A stretch of DNA of 64,000 nucleotides from an uncultured Candidatus Actinomarina sp. (GTDB lineage: Bacteria; Actinomycetota; Acidimicrobiia; Actinomarinales; Actinomarinaceae): NCBI GenBank assembly GCA_902596545.1, contig CACJUH010000002.1:62001-126000 (forward strand), read 5' to 3'. Of this stretch, positions 1 through 9,675 are shown in pieces. Position numbers and translations under genes: made by a program. Every line of letters begins with the position of its first letter. Within the stretch, counting starts at the first letter, position 1. The notes under the pieces are model-generated. The model was given only the letters and a program-made list of their open reading frames with translations, searched no databases and was not told where the DNA came from.

Positions 1-1
1 G

Positions 2-880
2 TCAATATATCTATTGACAGTTGCAACTTCTTTTTATCTTATATCAAATCTTGGATATCCAATATTTCTCGCACTAGTTTTGTGTACAACAAGTGTAGAT
101 ATAGTTATTACAATTTTACGAAGCGACGACACAATTAAGACAGCTTATGGGCAGACTTTATTTATGGTTGCATTGCTTGCTGATATACTCACTCTCTTAG
201 CAGCTACAGTTTATGCATCCTTTATAAGAGCTGGAGGCCTTTCTATTTCAAACTTAAATGTGGTCCTATATTTTGTAGTTGTTATTTTAATTCTAAGAAT
301 TATAAGAAGAGTTGCTTGGTGGAATCCTCAACTATTTTCTAGAATGTTTGACGGTAACGATCCTGATGAACTTGGAATAAGAAGCTCACTAGCTCTTATG
401 TTAACTTTAGTTGGGGTTTCAGTAATTTTTGATATTGAACCAATTCTTGGAGCTTTTCTTGCTGGTACTATATTTGCGTTCATTTTTTCTAACCGAGGTA
501 CATTAGAAAGTAGTTTGAAGGGATTTTCTTATGGATTTCTCATACCAATATTTTTTATCAATATTGGTCTGAATTATGATATTAGCGTATTTTCAAACAC
601 TCAATTTTTTGTAGATGTAGGATATCTTTTTTTAATAGCTGTAGGTGTGAAATTCTTACCATCAGTATTATTAATATTTTCAAAAATCAAATTTAGAGAT
701 ATTATTGCTGGTGGTTTTTTACTTTCAGCAAGATTTAGCTTAATTATTGCAATGGCAGAAATAGGAGTACATTTAGATTTAATATCAGTTGAGCTAGAGC
801 AGCAGATAATTCTTTTAGCTGTAATTACTGCTACTTTCTCACCAATACTATTTAGAATTTTTAGAAGTAAAGCTAATTAA
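2..880 (+). CDS. Kef-type cation:proton antiporter, C-terminal part (5' end outside window)
   Basis: Open frame continues upstream of the listed TTG at 14; multi-TM protein with 'DIEPILGAFLAGTIFAF...GFLIPIFFINIGLNYD' typical of CPA2 antiporters. Confidence 0.8.
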   Translation, partial: SIYLLTVATSFYLISNLGYPIFLALVLCTTSVDIVITILRSDDTIKTAYGQTLFMVALLADILTLLAATVYASFIRAGGLSISNLNVVLYFVVVILILRIIRRVAWWNPQLFSRMFDGNDPDELGIRSSLALMLTLVGVSVIFDIEPILGAFLAGTIFAFIFSNRGTLESSLKGFSYGFLIPIFFINIGLNYDISVFSNTQFFVDVGYLFLIAVGVKFLPSVLLIFSKIKFRDIIAGGFLLSARFSLIIAMAEIGVHLDLISVELEQQIILLAVITATFSPILFRIFRSKAN

Positions 881-1782
881 TGAATTTCAAAATTTCTTTA
901 TTTTTTAAGGGAATGTTAATGGGTATAGCAGAGATAATACCTGGTGTTTCTGGTGGTACATTAGCTTTTATAACAGGTATCTATCAAGAACTCATCAACT
1001 CAATAAAATCAATAAATATTGAATCAATTAGGGTTTTGACTAAATTTCAGTTTAAAAAATTTTGGACAAATATAAATGGAAGTTTTCTATTAACTTTATT
1101 AATTGGAATGATTACATCAATATTGTTGCTATCAAGATTAATTACATTTCTTTTAAATAATTACAATTTTCAAATATGGGGATTCTTTTTTGGTCTAATA
1201 ATTTCATCTGCATTTCTCATTTCAAAAAGTATAAGTGATTTTAATTTTCAAAATTATTGTTGGTTGTTTCTAGGACTAGTTGTTTCGGGCTATATTTCCT
1301 TAGTAGCACCATCATCAAGTCCAAACTCAAGTTTTTTTATTTTCTTATCTGGTGCAGTTGCTATTTCAGCAATGATTTTGCCAGGGATTAGTGGTTCTTT
1401 TATTCTTGTTTTTTTGTCAAAATATGAGTTTATATTAAACGCACTTAATAGTTTTGACATAAATATATTGAGTGTATTTATTTTTGGTTGTATTTTTGGA
1501 TTGATAACGTTTAGTAGATTGTTGTCGTATTTATTTAAAAATTTCAATGATATTGTTATAAGCACACTTATAGGATTTTTATTAGGATCGTTAATTAAAA
1601 TATGGCCATTTTATGAAGTTGTTGAGTATGATTTAAACAACAATCCTATCTATACAACCCCTGTGTTTCCTACAACAGAATTGTTATCAGAGATTGTTTA
1701 CTTTACTCTCTTTTCATTAATTGGAATTTTTATGATGTGGGTTTTAGAAAAGAAGTTTATAGGAATTAGTAAATCTAATTAA
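880..1782 (+). CDS. DUF368 family membrane protein
   Basis: N-terminal 'GMLMGIAEIIPGVSGGTLAFITGIYQELI' is the DUF368 signature; 1-nt overlap with the upstream gene. Confidence 0.88.
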   Translation: MNFKISLFFKGMLMGIAEIIPGVSGGTLAFITGIYQELINSIKSINIESIRVLTKFQFKKFWTNINGSFLLTLLIGMITSILLLSRLITFLLNNYNFQIWGFFFGLIISSAFLISKSISDFNFQNYCWLFLGLVVSGYISLVAPSSSPNSSFFIFLSGAVAISAMILPGISGSFILVFLSKYEFILNALNSFDINILSVFIFGCIFGLITFSRLLSYLFKNFNDIVISTLIGFLLGSLIKIWPFYEVVEYDLNNNPIYTTPVFPTTELLSEIVYFTLFSLIGIFMMWVLEKKFIGISKSN

Positions 1783-1799
1783 GCTAGTAAAATAGAAGT

Positions 1800-1937
1800 A
1801 TGAGATTAGGATTACCAGAATTATTAATTATTTTGTCGATATTGTTATTGCTGTTTGGAGCTAAAAGACTTCCTGGGCTTGCAAAATCACTCGGTAAATC
1901 AACAAAAGAATTCAAATCTGCACTTGAAGAAGAATAA
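1800..1937 (+). CDS. tatA: Sec-independent translocase TatA/E-like protein, 45 aa (below ORF-track cutoff)
   Basis: Manual translation MRLGLPELLIILSILLLLFGAKRLPGLAKSLGKSTKEFKSALEEE; canonical TatA TM, 'FGAKRLP' hinge and amphipathic helix. Confidence 0.9.
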   Translation: MRLGLPELLIILSILLLLFGAKRLPGLAKSLGKSTKEFKSALEEE

Positions 1938-2232
1938 AGCATTACTAGCTAAATTAATCATATTTTCTTTGGCTTTTGCTGCATGTGGAAGTGAAACTGT
2001 CACAGAATTATCAACTGGAGAAGAAGTTTATGAAGCAAGATGCTCTGCTTGTCATGGTGCAGATCTCGAGGGTAGAGTAGGCCCTGCGTTAGATGCTGAT
2101 AGTTCATCTGCTAGCATGCCAGATTCATATTGGGTACAAACAATTACGATGGGCAAAGGGTCAATGCCAGCACAAAGATTAACAGATAATGAGGTTCAAT
2201 TAGTTATTGATTATATAAAATCTAAGTGGTAA
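1924..2232 (+). CDS. c-type cytochrome lipoprotein
   Basis: CxxCH haem motif (CSACH) and lipobox LAFAAC; probable TTG start at 1924 within the tatA 3' end rather than the listed 1855. Confidence 0.82.
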   Translation: MKKNKALLAKLIIFSLAFAACGSETVTELSTGEEVYEARCSACHGADLEGRVGPALDADSSSASMPDSYWVQTITMGKGSMPAQRLTDNEVQLVIDYIKSKW

Positions 2233-3706
2233 CTCTCTCACAAGCTTGATTCAATAACTTTAATTTTTCTAATGGCTCTGATAACTGATCTAAGTCTTCT
2301 ATTCTCCATTTCCAGTTACCTTTTTGAGTACCAGGTAAATTGAATCTACCTTCAGCACCTAATTCAAGTAAGTCCTGTATTGTTGTAATTGCTACTTTAC
2401 AAGGAGACTCCCAAGTCATTGATATAAAATTCCAAACATCAGATTCAAATTTATTGTTTAATTCTTTTTTATATTGATTGAAAAATTTAATCTGCTCACC
2501 ACTAGTTTCATCAAACCATTGACGTATTGTTGGACTATCATGAGTACCTGTATAAGCTACAACACTTTCACTCCAATTTTTAGGGTTTATTTCATCATGA
2601 TCTTTTTTATCAGGTATTCTTTGTTGCAATACCTTCATACCTGGAATTCCATATTTTTCTAATATTTGAGCAGTTGTATCTAGTACAACTCCTAGATCTT
2701 CAGCTAATAATTTATCGAAATTAACTTTGTTTGAAATTTTTTCAAAAAATGTTTCCCACGGTCCATCTCTCCAATGACCGTCTAAAGCTGGTTTTCCAAA
2801 AGGTATTGCCCAAAATTTGAAAAAACCAATAAAATGATCAATTCTTAAATAGTCAAAATTTTTTAAATTTTCATTTAATTTTTCTATCCAGTATGAGTAA
2901 TCAGTTTCATTGTGATTGTTCCAATCGTATAATGCTGTATTCCATATTTGACCTTCCACTGTAAAATCATCAGGCACTGCACCAGAGACATATCCCATTT
3001 GATTATTCTCATCAAGATCGAATAAATCTTTATTCAACCAAACATCTGCAGAATTATGGTTAACATATATTGGAATATCTCCAAGTATGGAAACATTATT
3101 TAAATTTGCATAATTTTTTAGTTTTTTCCATTGAGAATTAAATTCATATTGTAAAAAAACATTTTTTGCAAAAGTATCTTTAAATTTTTCTATAACTTTT
3201 TGGAAAGTATCTTCAGAATAATTTAAATAATCTTTATCCCATTCAACCCAGTTATTACCGTGCACTTCACTTAATGTCACAAAAGTGAGGTGTTTTTTAA
3301 TTAGCTCATTTTTGTTTAAAAAATCAGAATAAATTGAATCATTTAAATCAATTCTTTTTGATACAGATTGAAATAGTGATTGTTTATATGAGTAAACTTT
3401 TTTAAATTCAACTTCATAAGTCGACAACTCTTTCAAATTATTCAAATTATCTTTATCAAACATATTGTTTTCTATATCATTTATGGAAATCAAATATGGA
3501 TTTCCCAGTATTGATGATTTACTCGAGTAAGGCGAGTACTCAACCTCATCAGTTATACCTAAAGGTAAAACTTGCCAGATTTTAGTTTTTGAAGATTTTA
3601 GTAAATCAACAAAATTAAAACTATTTAAACCTAAGTCTCCTATGCCATATTCTCCAGGCAGAGAAGATGGATGGAGAATTAACCCACTACTTTTTTTTAT
3701 ATCCAT
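2222..3706 (-). CDS. malQ: 4-alpha-glucanotransferase (amylomaltase)
   Basis: 'SSGLILHPSSLPGEYGIGDLG', 'YLRIDHFIGFFKFWAIP', 'AEDLGVV' and 'YTGTHDSPTIRQW' motifs. Confidence 0.95.
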   Translation of the reverse strand: MDIKKSSGLILHPSSLPGEYGIGDLGLNSFNFVDLLKSSKTKIWQVLPLGITDEVEYSPYSSKSSILGNPYLISINDIENNMFDKDNLNNLKELSTYEVEFKKVYSYKQSLFQSVSKRIDLNDSIYSDFLNKNELIKKHLTFVTLSEVHGNNWVEWDKDYLNYSEDTFQKVIEKFKDTFAKNVFLQYEFNSQWKKLKNYANLNNVSILGDIPIYVNHNSADVWLNKDLFDLDENNQMGYVSGAVPDDFTVEGQIWNTALYDWNNHNETDYSYWIEKLNENLKNFDYLRIDHFIGFFKFWAIPFGKPALDGHWRDGPWETFFEKISNKVNFDKLLAEDLGVVLDTTAQILEKYGIPGMKVLQQRIPDKKDHDEINPKNWSESVVAYTGTHDSPTIRQWFDETSGEQIKFFNQYKKELNNKFESDVWNFISMTWESPCKVAITTIQDLLELGAEGRFNLPGTQKGNWKWRIEDLDQLSEPLEKLKLLNQACERVTT

Positions 3707-3755
3707 TACTCTTCAAAATAGAGTATATAATAAATTTTTAGGTTATTAATTATTT

Positions 3756-5687
3756 ATGGTTGAAGAACACAGTCCGGAGTTTATAGACGCAGGAGAGCGT
3801 CAAAAAATTGATTTTTTTGAAGGTGACGTTCATCTAGGTTATTATGATTTTAGATTTGATTTTAATGACAAAAAACATTTTTCTATTTCTCAAGACGGAA
3901 CAGGCAGATTTAGAGTACATACTGAAAAAAATATCTCTAAATTGTGGCTTTTGCTTGAAGATGAAGATTTTAGACCTGTCGAATTAAGAAAATATGCTGA
4001 AACTGACAGGTTTGTGTTTTGGGGAGTACAAGTTGAATTTAGAGCAAACGTAGCTAAATTTAGTTTTGCTGCAACCACTGAAGACAATTTAAATTTATAT
4101 TTAGGCACAAGCGGCATAGCAAACTTCATATCACCATCTGAAAAGTGGATTTATGATTCTTCTATTTATCAAAGACATAGTATTCCAGACTGGGTATACG
4201 GTTCAGTAATGTATCAGGTCTTTCCAGAAAGATTTGCTAACGGAAGATCAGAAATAAACCCAGAAAATACAGTTGAATGGGGCAGTGTTCCGACAAGGCT
4301 AGATTTCCAAGGAGGGGATCTTTATGGTGTAATTGATAAATTAGATCATATAGAGAGCTTGGGTGTAAATATTTTATATCTGAACCCAATTTTTTTATCC
4401 GGTAGTACCCATAAATATGATTCTTGGGACCACTTTAAAGTTGATCCAACACTAGGTGGAGATGATGGTTTAAGAGATTTAATATCAAATTGTCATGATA
4501 GAAATATTAAAGTTATCCTAGACTGTTCTCTGAATCACGTACACCCAAGACACTTCGCATTTCAAGATATAGTTAAAAATGGAGAAAATTCAGAATATAA
4601 AAACTGGTTTACTATTTTTGATTATCCTGTTCGATTGATACACCGACCTCATCTTTATGCAAATACATACAAAGTGGGATGGGACGGTAATGAAGAAGAA
4701 TACAAAAGATATCTTGAAAAGACTTTTGATGAGACAAAAGTACCTGTAGAAGTTAGAGATGATGATGGTCCAATTGTTGAACCATCATATAAAGCATGGT
4801 GGGGCGTACCTGATATGCCAAAAGTAAATTTTGAGAGTAAAGAAGCCAGACAGTGGGCTCTTGATGTTACAAAACATTGGATAGAAAATTTTGATATAGA
4901 CGGCTGGAGAATGGATGTCGCTAAGGAATTAGATTTCTCTTTTTGGAAAGAATTTAGAGATATTGCTCATAAAGCTAATAAAGATACATTATTAATCTCA
5001 GAAATATTCGGTGACACTTCACAATGGCTCCAAGGTGATAGGTTCGATGGGACAATGAATTACTCATTCAGAGAGGCTATGACGGATTATTTTGCTACTA
5101 AGAGAATTAACAACAAAGAGTTTGCGGATTCACTGGCAAATCTGTATTCTATGTACTCTTTTGAGGCACTGTCATCTTGTCAAAATCTTTTAAGCTCCCA
5201 TGATGTTAAAAGATTTCTAAATAGATGTGGCAATGAGGAAGATGGGATTTTAGGTGCTATATTTTTACAAGCTACTTTCCCAGGAATTGCAGGTATCTAT
5301 TATGGAGATGAAATTGGACTTGGTGGTGCCGATGATCCTTTCAATAGAGAACCTTTCCCGTGGCACAGTGAGGAATCTTGGAATTCTACAATTTTAGACT
5401 ACACAAAAAAACTTATGAACATAAAAAAATCAAGTTCCATATTCAAATATGGCAGATTCGAACTTTTAGATGATAATGAACAGTTTGTTGCATTTAGAAG
5501 AATATTGAAAGATGAATCTATGCTGTGCATTATCAACAGATCAAAGTCTAATGATGACTTTAATATTATTTCTAACGCACACAGTGTAAATGTAATTCAT
5601 GGTGATTGTGCAGCTAATCTTGATCAAGGAATGATTCGAATAACAAATAATGACGGTAATATTGGGATTATTCTTCATGAACAATAG
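3756..5687 (+). CDS. GH13 alpha-amylase family enzyme (neopullulanase/cyclomaltodextrinase-like)
   Basis: 'YQVFPERFANG', 'DCSLNHV', 'GWRMDVAKE', 'SEIFGD' and 'LSSHDVKR' GH13 motifs, with an N-terminal beta-rich domain. Confidence 0.92.
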   Translation: MVEEHSPEFIDAGERQKIDFFEGDVHLGYYDFRFDFNDKKHFSISQDGTGRFRVHTEKNISKLWLLLEDEDFRPVELRKYAETDRFVFWGVQVEFRANVAKFSFAATTEDNLNLYLGTSGIANFISPSEKWIYDSSIYQRHSIPDWVYGSVMYQVFPERFANGRSEINPENTVEWGSVPTRLDFQGGDLYGVIDKLDHIESLGVNILYLNPIFLSGSTHKYDSWDHFKVDPTLGGDDGLRDLISNCHDRNIKVILDCSLNHVHPRHFAFQDIVKNGENSEYKNWFTIFDYPVRLIHRPHLYANTYKVGWDGNEEEYKRYLEKTFDETKVPVEVRDDDGPIVEPSYKAWWGVPDMPKVNFESKEARQWALDVTKHWIENFDIDGWRMDVAKELDFSFWKEFRDIAHKANKDTLLISEIFGDTSQWLQGDRFDGTMNYSFREAMTDYFATKRINNKEFADSLANLYSMYSFEALSSCQNLLSSHDVKRFLNRCGNEEDGILGAIFLQATFPGIAGIYYGDEIGLGGADDPFNREPFPWHSEESWNSTILDYTKKLMNIKKSSSIFKYGRFELLDDNEQFVAFRRILKDESMLCIINRSKSNDDFNIISNAHSVNVIHGDCAANLDQGMIRITNNDGNIGIILHEQ

Positions 5688-5802
5688 TTATGTTCGCTTG
5701 TGAAATCTTTTTTTCATTTAATTAGAAATTTATCTAATTAAATATTATATTTAGCCTGACATTCTTTATTGAGTGAATATACGTATATACGAAAGGGAGT
5801 AT

Positions 5803-7107
5803 ATGAAAACTAATAAACTACGATTTATCGTATTTTTATTAATGCTTTCTATGGTCGCTGTTGCTTGTGGAGGTGGAACTGCTGAAGAAGCAGAGGAAGC
5901 ACCTGCTACAACCGAAGCGCCTCAAGAAACATTAGCTGCTCCTGCAACCACAGCTCCACCACCGGAAGTAATTGTTGTGTGGGCTGAAGAAAAAGTCGCC
6001 GTAGCTTTGGAACCATTAGTTGGTGCTTATGAAGCAGCAGCTGGAGTGGACGTAGAAGTTGTTGTGTATGACTTTGGTGCTATTAGAACAGACGTTCAAA
6101 CAGCCGGTCCGGCTGGAGAAGGTCCTGATGTATTTCTAGGAGCGCATGACTGGGTTGGAGAATTAGCAGCGAACGGAGTTTTAGCACCTGTAAATATTGG
6201 TTCTATTGCTTCTGACCTTTTTGATGTAGGTATTGCAGGCTTTAGTTATGGTGGTATGACTTACGGAGTACCTTATGCAACTGAAGCAATAGCAATGTAC
6301 TACAACGCTGATTTAGTAGATGGAGTCCCTGCTTCCTGGGATGATGTCAAAGCTGCTTGTGAAGCTGCTGGCACAGAACTATGTGTAGGCGCACCAGGTG
6401 GTGGTGGTGGAGCAGATGCTTACCACAACCATCCATTCGTAGCATCAGCAGGCGGATACGTCTTTAAAGTTGAAGGCGGATTCGACCCTAATGACGTTGG
6501 TCTAGATAATGAAGGTGCCTTAGCATCTGCAGAGTATCTTGATACATTAGTAAAAGAAGGTGTTGTTGCATCAACTGATTATGGTGGCTCTATGTCAGCA
6601 TTCCAAGAAGGTAGGTCATTGTTCTGGATGACTGGCCCATGGGCAAGAAATGATGCAAGTGCTGTTAATTACGGTGTAGGATTAATTCCTGCATTTGGTG
6701 ATAGTCCTGCAACTCCATTCGTTGGAGTAAGAGGTGCAATGGTATCCTCATTCAGCGAAAAGAGATTGTTAGCAGAAAGCTTTATACTAGATTTCTTTGT
6801 AACTGTAGAAGTTCAAGAAGCAATGTATAATTCTGATCCTCGTTTACCAGCAACAAAATCATTATTTGCAATTGTTGAAGCTGCAGATCCAATCGCAGCG
6901 CAATTTGCAGCTAGTGCAGCAAATGGTATTCCAATGCCAAATATTCCAGAAATGGGAAGTGTATGGGGTCCATTTGGTGATGCATTATTAATCATTAGAG
7001 ACCAAGCTTATGGTACTAATGAAGAAACAGGAGTAACAGTTAATTCCGCTTCAGATGCTATGAAATTAGCAGCTGAACAAGTAAGAACTGCTATTGCTGG
7101 AGGATAA
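5803..7107 (+). CDS. Maltose/maltodextrin-type ABC transporter substrate-binding lipoprotein
   Basis: RBS GAAAGGGAG upstream of ATG 5803 (ORF track starts at 5773); lipobox 'MVAVACGGG'; solute-binding family 1 pattern 'GPDVFLGAHDWVGELAANGVLAP'. Confidence 0.88.
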   Translation: MKTNKLRFIVFLLMLSMVAVACGGGTAEEAEEAPATTEAPQETLAAPATTAPPPEVIVVWAEEKVAVALEPLVGAYEAAAGVDVEVVVYDFGAIRTDVQTAGPAGEGPDVFLGAHDWVGELAANGVLAPVNIGSIASDLFDVGIAGFSYGGMTYGVPYATEAIAMYYNADLVDGVPASWDDVKAACEAAGTELCVGAPGGGGGADAYHNHPFVASAGGYVFKVEGGFDPNDVGLDNEGALASAEYLDTLVKEGVVASTDYGGSMSAFQEGRSLFWMTGPWARNDASAVNYGVGLIPAFGDSPATPFVGVRGAMVSSFSEKRLLAESFILDFFVTVEVQEAMYNSDPRLPATKSLFAIVEAADPIAAQFAASAANGIPMPNIPEMGSVWGPFGDALLIIRDQAYGTNEETGVTVNSASDAMKLAAEQVRTAIAGG

Positions 7108-7125
7108 AAAGATAATATCTTTTAT

Positions 7126-7159
7126 AATTGGGGCTCAATATGAGCCCCAATTTTTTTTT
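7126..7159 (+). terminator. Intrinsic terminator between substrate-binding protein and permease genes
   Basis: AATTGGGGCTCA-ATA-TGAGCCCCAATT perfect 12-bp stem followed by a T run. Confidence 0.93.
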
Positions 7160-7173
7160 ACTAAACTAATATT

Positions 7174-8760
7174 ATGAAAACTTCAACAATCTTTAGATAC
7201 ATATTACTTGCAGTATTTAATGCTGGAGTTTTTTATGCGATACCATTATCAATAGCATTTGAAGCTTGGTTTTTATTAAGTTTAATTATTCTTAATGCTT
7301 TTTTAGTCAATATTGTTTATCTAACTGACAGATTTAAACCAATGAAATGGATTCTTCCAGGTATGATTTTTATGATTTCTTTTGTTGTTTTCCCTGCAAT
7401 TTACAATACTTATGTATCTTTTACTAATTGGTCTACTGGTCATATCCTTAACAAAACACAGGCTATAAAAGTTTTGGAGGATAGAACTTTCACACCTGAA
7501 GATCAAAAAGATATACTATTTGATTTATATGTTCTTCAAGATCAAAATTTACAGTTTTATTTCTTCGCAGATTTAGATGAAAATAATATGTTTTTTGGCA
7601 AAGCTGTTACTGATGAAGATATTATTACTGCCAGTTTTGCAACTCATGAACCTTCTTTGAAAAAAAATGGCGAACTTAGTATACCCGATGGTTTTTATTT
7701 ACTTTCTGGCAAAGAACAAATTGCAAATGCCGATGCTCTTCAGGATTTATCACTAGTTATTGACTCAAAAACGAGGGCAAAATTATTTAAAATTTCGGTA
7801 TTTGGTGCATCAACCGGGAGCTTATCTTCAACCTCACAACTTTATACATATGACAGCACTAATGATGCCTTGATAAATAATTCTACAAATACTATATGTC
7901 CAGCGGTTGATGATAACTTTGAATGTAATGGAAAAGAAATTGATCCTGGTTGGCGGATATATGTTGGTTCTGAAAATTATGAAAATTTATTTTCAAATCA
8001 ACGTATAAGAGGCCCTCTTAATATTGTTACAAAGTGGACATTTCAGTTTGCAATCCTAACAGTCATATTTTCTTTTTTTGTTGGGTTACTTCTTTCTATG
8101 ATACTTAACAAAGACAATTTGAAGTTTCAACGAATATATCGTTCACTTTTTATACTTCCGTATGCAATTCCAGCATTTGTATCTGTTTTAGTTTGGAAAG
8201 GACTATTGAATCCAGATTATGGTGTAATTAATAATTGGTTTGCGCCGATTTATGAAATTCTAGAAATTGAACCTATTAAATGGCTTAAAACTAAAGAAAG
8301 TGCTCGTGCAGCAGTTTTATTGGTAAATACTTGGCTTGGTTTTCCATATATGTTCCTAATTACAACAGGTGCTTTACAATCTATTCCAAAAGAGTTGATT
8401 GAAGCTGCAAAGGTTGATGGTGCATCTGGAATACAATCTTTTTGGAGGATTACATTTCCGTTATTAATGGTATCTATATCACCACTACTAATAGGTTCAT
8501 TTGCATTCAATTTTAACAATTTCACTTTGATTTTCTTATTATCTGGAGGAGGTCCGCCAGTTATTGGTAGCGAGGTTGCTGTTGGATGGACTGATATACT
8601 GATTTCCTTTACATATAAACTGGCAATATCTGGAGGTAGAGGAAATATGTTTGGATTAGCTTCTACTGTTACGATTGTTGTTTTTGGTATTGTATTATTA
8701 ATTTCTGCACTTTCATTTAGGTACACTAAACGTCTAGAGAGAATATATGGAAATATCTAA
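7174..8760 (+). CDS. malF: MalF-type ABC sugar permease with a large extracytoplasmic insertion
   Basis: BPD permease EAA loop 'EAAKVDGASGIQSFWRITFPLL'; 'PYAIPAFVSVLVWKGLLNPDYGVIN'. Confidence 0.88.
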   Translation: MKTSTIFRYILLAVFNAGVFYAIPLSIAFEAWFLLSLIILNAFLVNIVYLTDRFKPMKWILPGMIFMISFVVFPAIYNTYVSFTNWSTGHILNKTQAIKVLEDRTFTPEDQKDILFDLYVLQDQNLQFYFFADLDENNMFFGKAVTDEDIITASFATHEPSLKKNGELSIPDGFYLLSGKEQIANADALQDLSLVIDSKTRAKLFKISVFGASTGSLSSTSQLYTYDSTNDALINNSTNTICPAVDDNFECNGKEIDPGWRIYVGSENYENLFSNQRIRGPLNIVTKWTFQFAILTVIFSFFVGLLLSMILNKDNLKFQRIYRSLFILPYAIPAFVSVLVWKGLLNPDYGVINNWFAPIYEILEIEPIKWLKTKESARAAVLLVNTWLGFPYMFLITTGALQSIPKELIEAAKVDGASGIQSFWRITFPLLMVSISPLLIGSFAFNFNNFTLIFLLSGGGPPVIGSEVAVGWTDILISFTYKLAISGGRGNMFGLASTVTIVVFGIVLLISALSFRYTKRLERIYGNI

Positions 8761-9613
8761 ATTTACTAACTGGTTTAAAGAGTATGGCTGGAGACATCTT
8801 GTAGGTTTGATGTTTGTAACTTTTGCAATCTATCCAATACTTTTTGTTCTTACAAACTCTTTTGCTGATTTTGCTAATTTAACAAATTCAAAGTTGATAC
8901 CAAATTCATTGACACTTAAACATTACAAACTTTTGTCAGGAGATCCTTTAGTGCCATATTTTCAATGGCTATATAACACTTATAAGGTTGCATTTTTAGC
9001 TGCATTATTCAATGTGTTTCTGGGTACATTAGCAGCATTTGCATTTTCAAGATTACAATTTAGAGGTAGGAGAGCAGGCTTGCTTACTTTAGTAATTGTT
9101 CAAATGTTTCCTTCTTTCTTGGCATTCGTTGCTATCTATTTGTTGTTTTTTCAGATTAGTGATGTTGCACCATTTATGGGATTGGGTACCCACTTTGGTC
9201 TTATTTTGGTTTACCTAGGCGGATCTATAGGATTTAATTCATGGCTAATTAAAGGATTTATGGACACAATTTCACCATCCTTAGACGAAGCTGCAAAAGT
9301 AGATGGCGCTTCAGAGTACCAAATTTTTAGTAAAATAATCGCTCCACTTTCAAGGCCAATTCTAGTGGTCATTTTTGTGATAACTTTTATTGGAATTTAT
9401 TCAGATTTTATTCTTGCAGCAATATTTTTAAAGGATAAAAACTTATGGACAGTAGCGGTTGGAATTAATACAGTATTTGTTGATGATTTTAATGCTGATT
9501 GGGGGGTGATAGCAGCATCATCAGTCATAGCAGCTACGCCTATTGCTGTTTTATTCATATTTTTCCAAAAACAAATTACAGGTGGCCTAACTGCTGGATC
9601 TGTAAAGGGTTAA
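8747..9613 (+). CDS. malG: MalG-type ABC sugar permease
   Basis: 'DEAAKVDGASEYQIFSKIIAPLSRPIL' EAA motif; overlaps malF. Confidence 0.9.
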   Translation: MEISKFTNWFKEYGWRHLVGLMFVTFAIYPILFVLTNSFADFANLTNSKLIPNSLTLKHYKLLSGDPLVPYFQWLYNTYKVAFLAALFNVFLGTLAAFAFSRLQFRGRRAGLLTLVIVQMFPSFLAFVAIYLLFFQISDVAPFMGLGTHFGLILVYLGGSIGFNSWLIKGFMDTISPSLDEAAKVDGASEYQIFSKIIAPLSRPILVVIFVITFIGIYSDFILAAIFLKDKNLWTVAVGINTVFVDDFNADWGVIAASSVIAATPIAVLFIFFQKQITGGLTAGSVKG

Positions 9614-9675
9614 TTAAAAAAACACTTTAGATTAGAGAATTTGTCTTTAAAATATTAAAATTTAAGTAGCACTTT

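Noticed and set aside
1290-1565. 91-aa minus-strand ORF within the DUF368 gene
   Set aside because: Antisense shadow ORF, no recognisable domain.
8250-8726. 158-aa minus-strand ORF within malF
   Set aside because: Antisense shadow of the conserved permease; no family motif.
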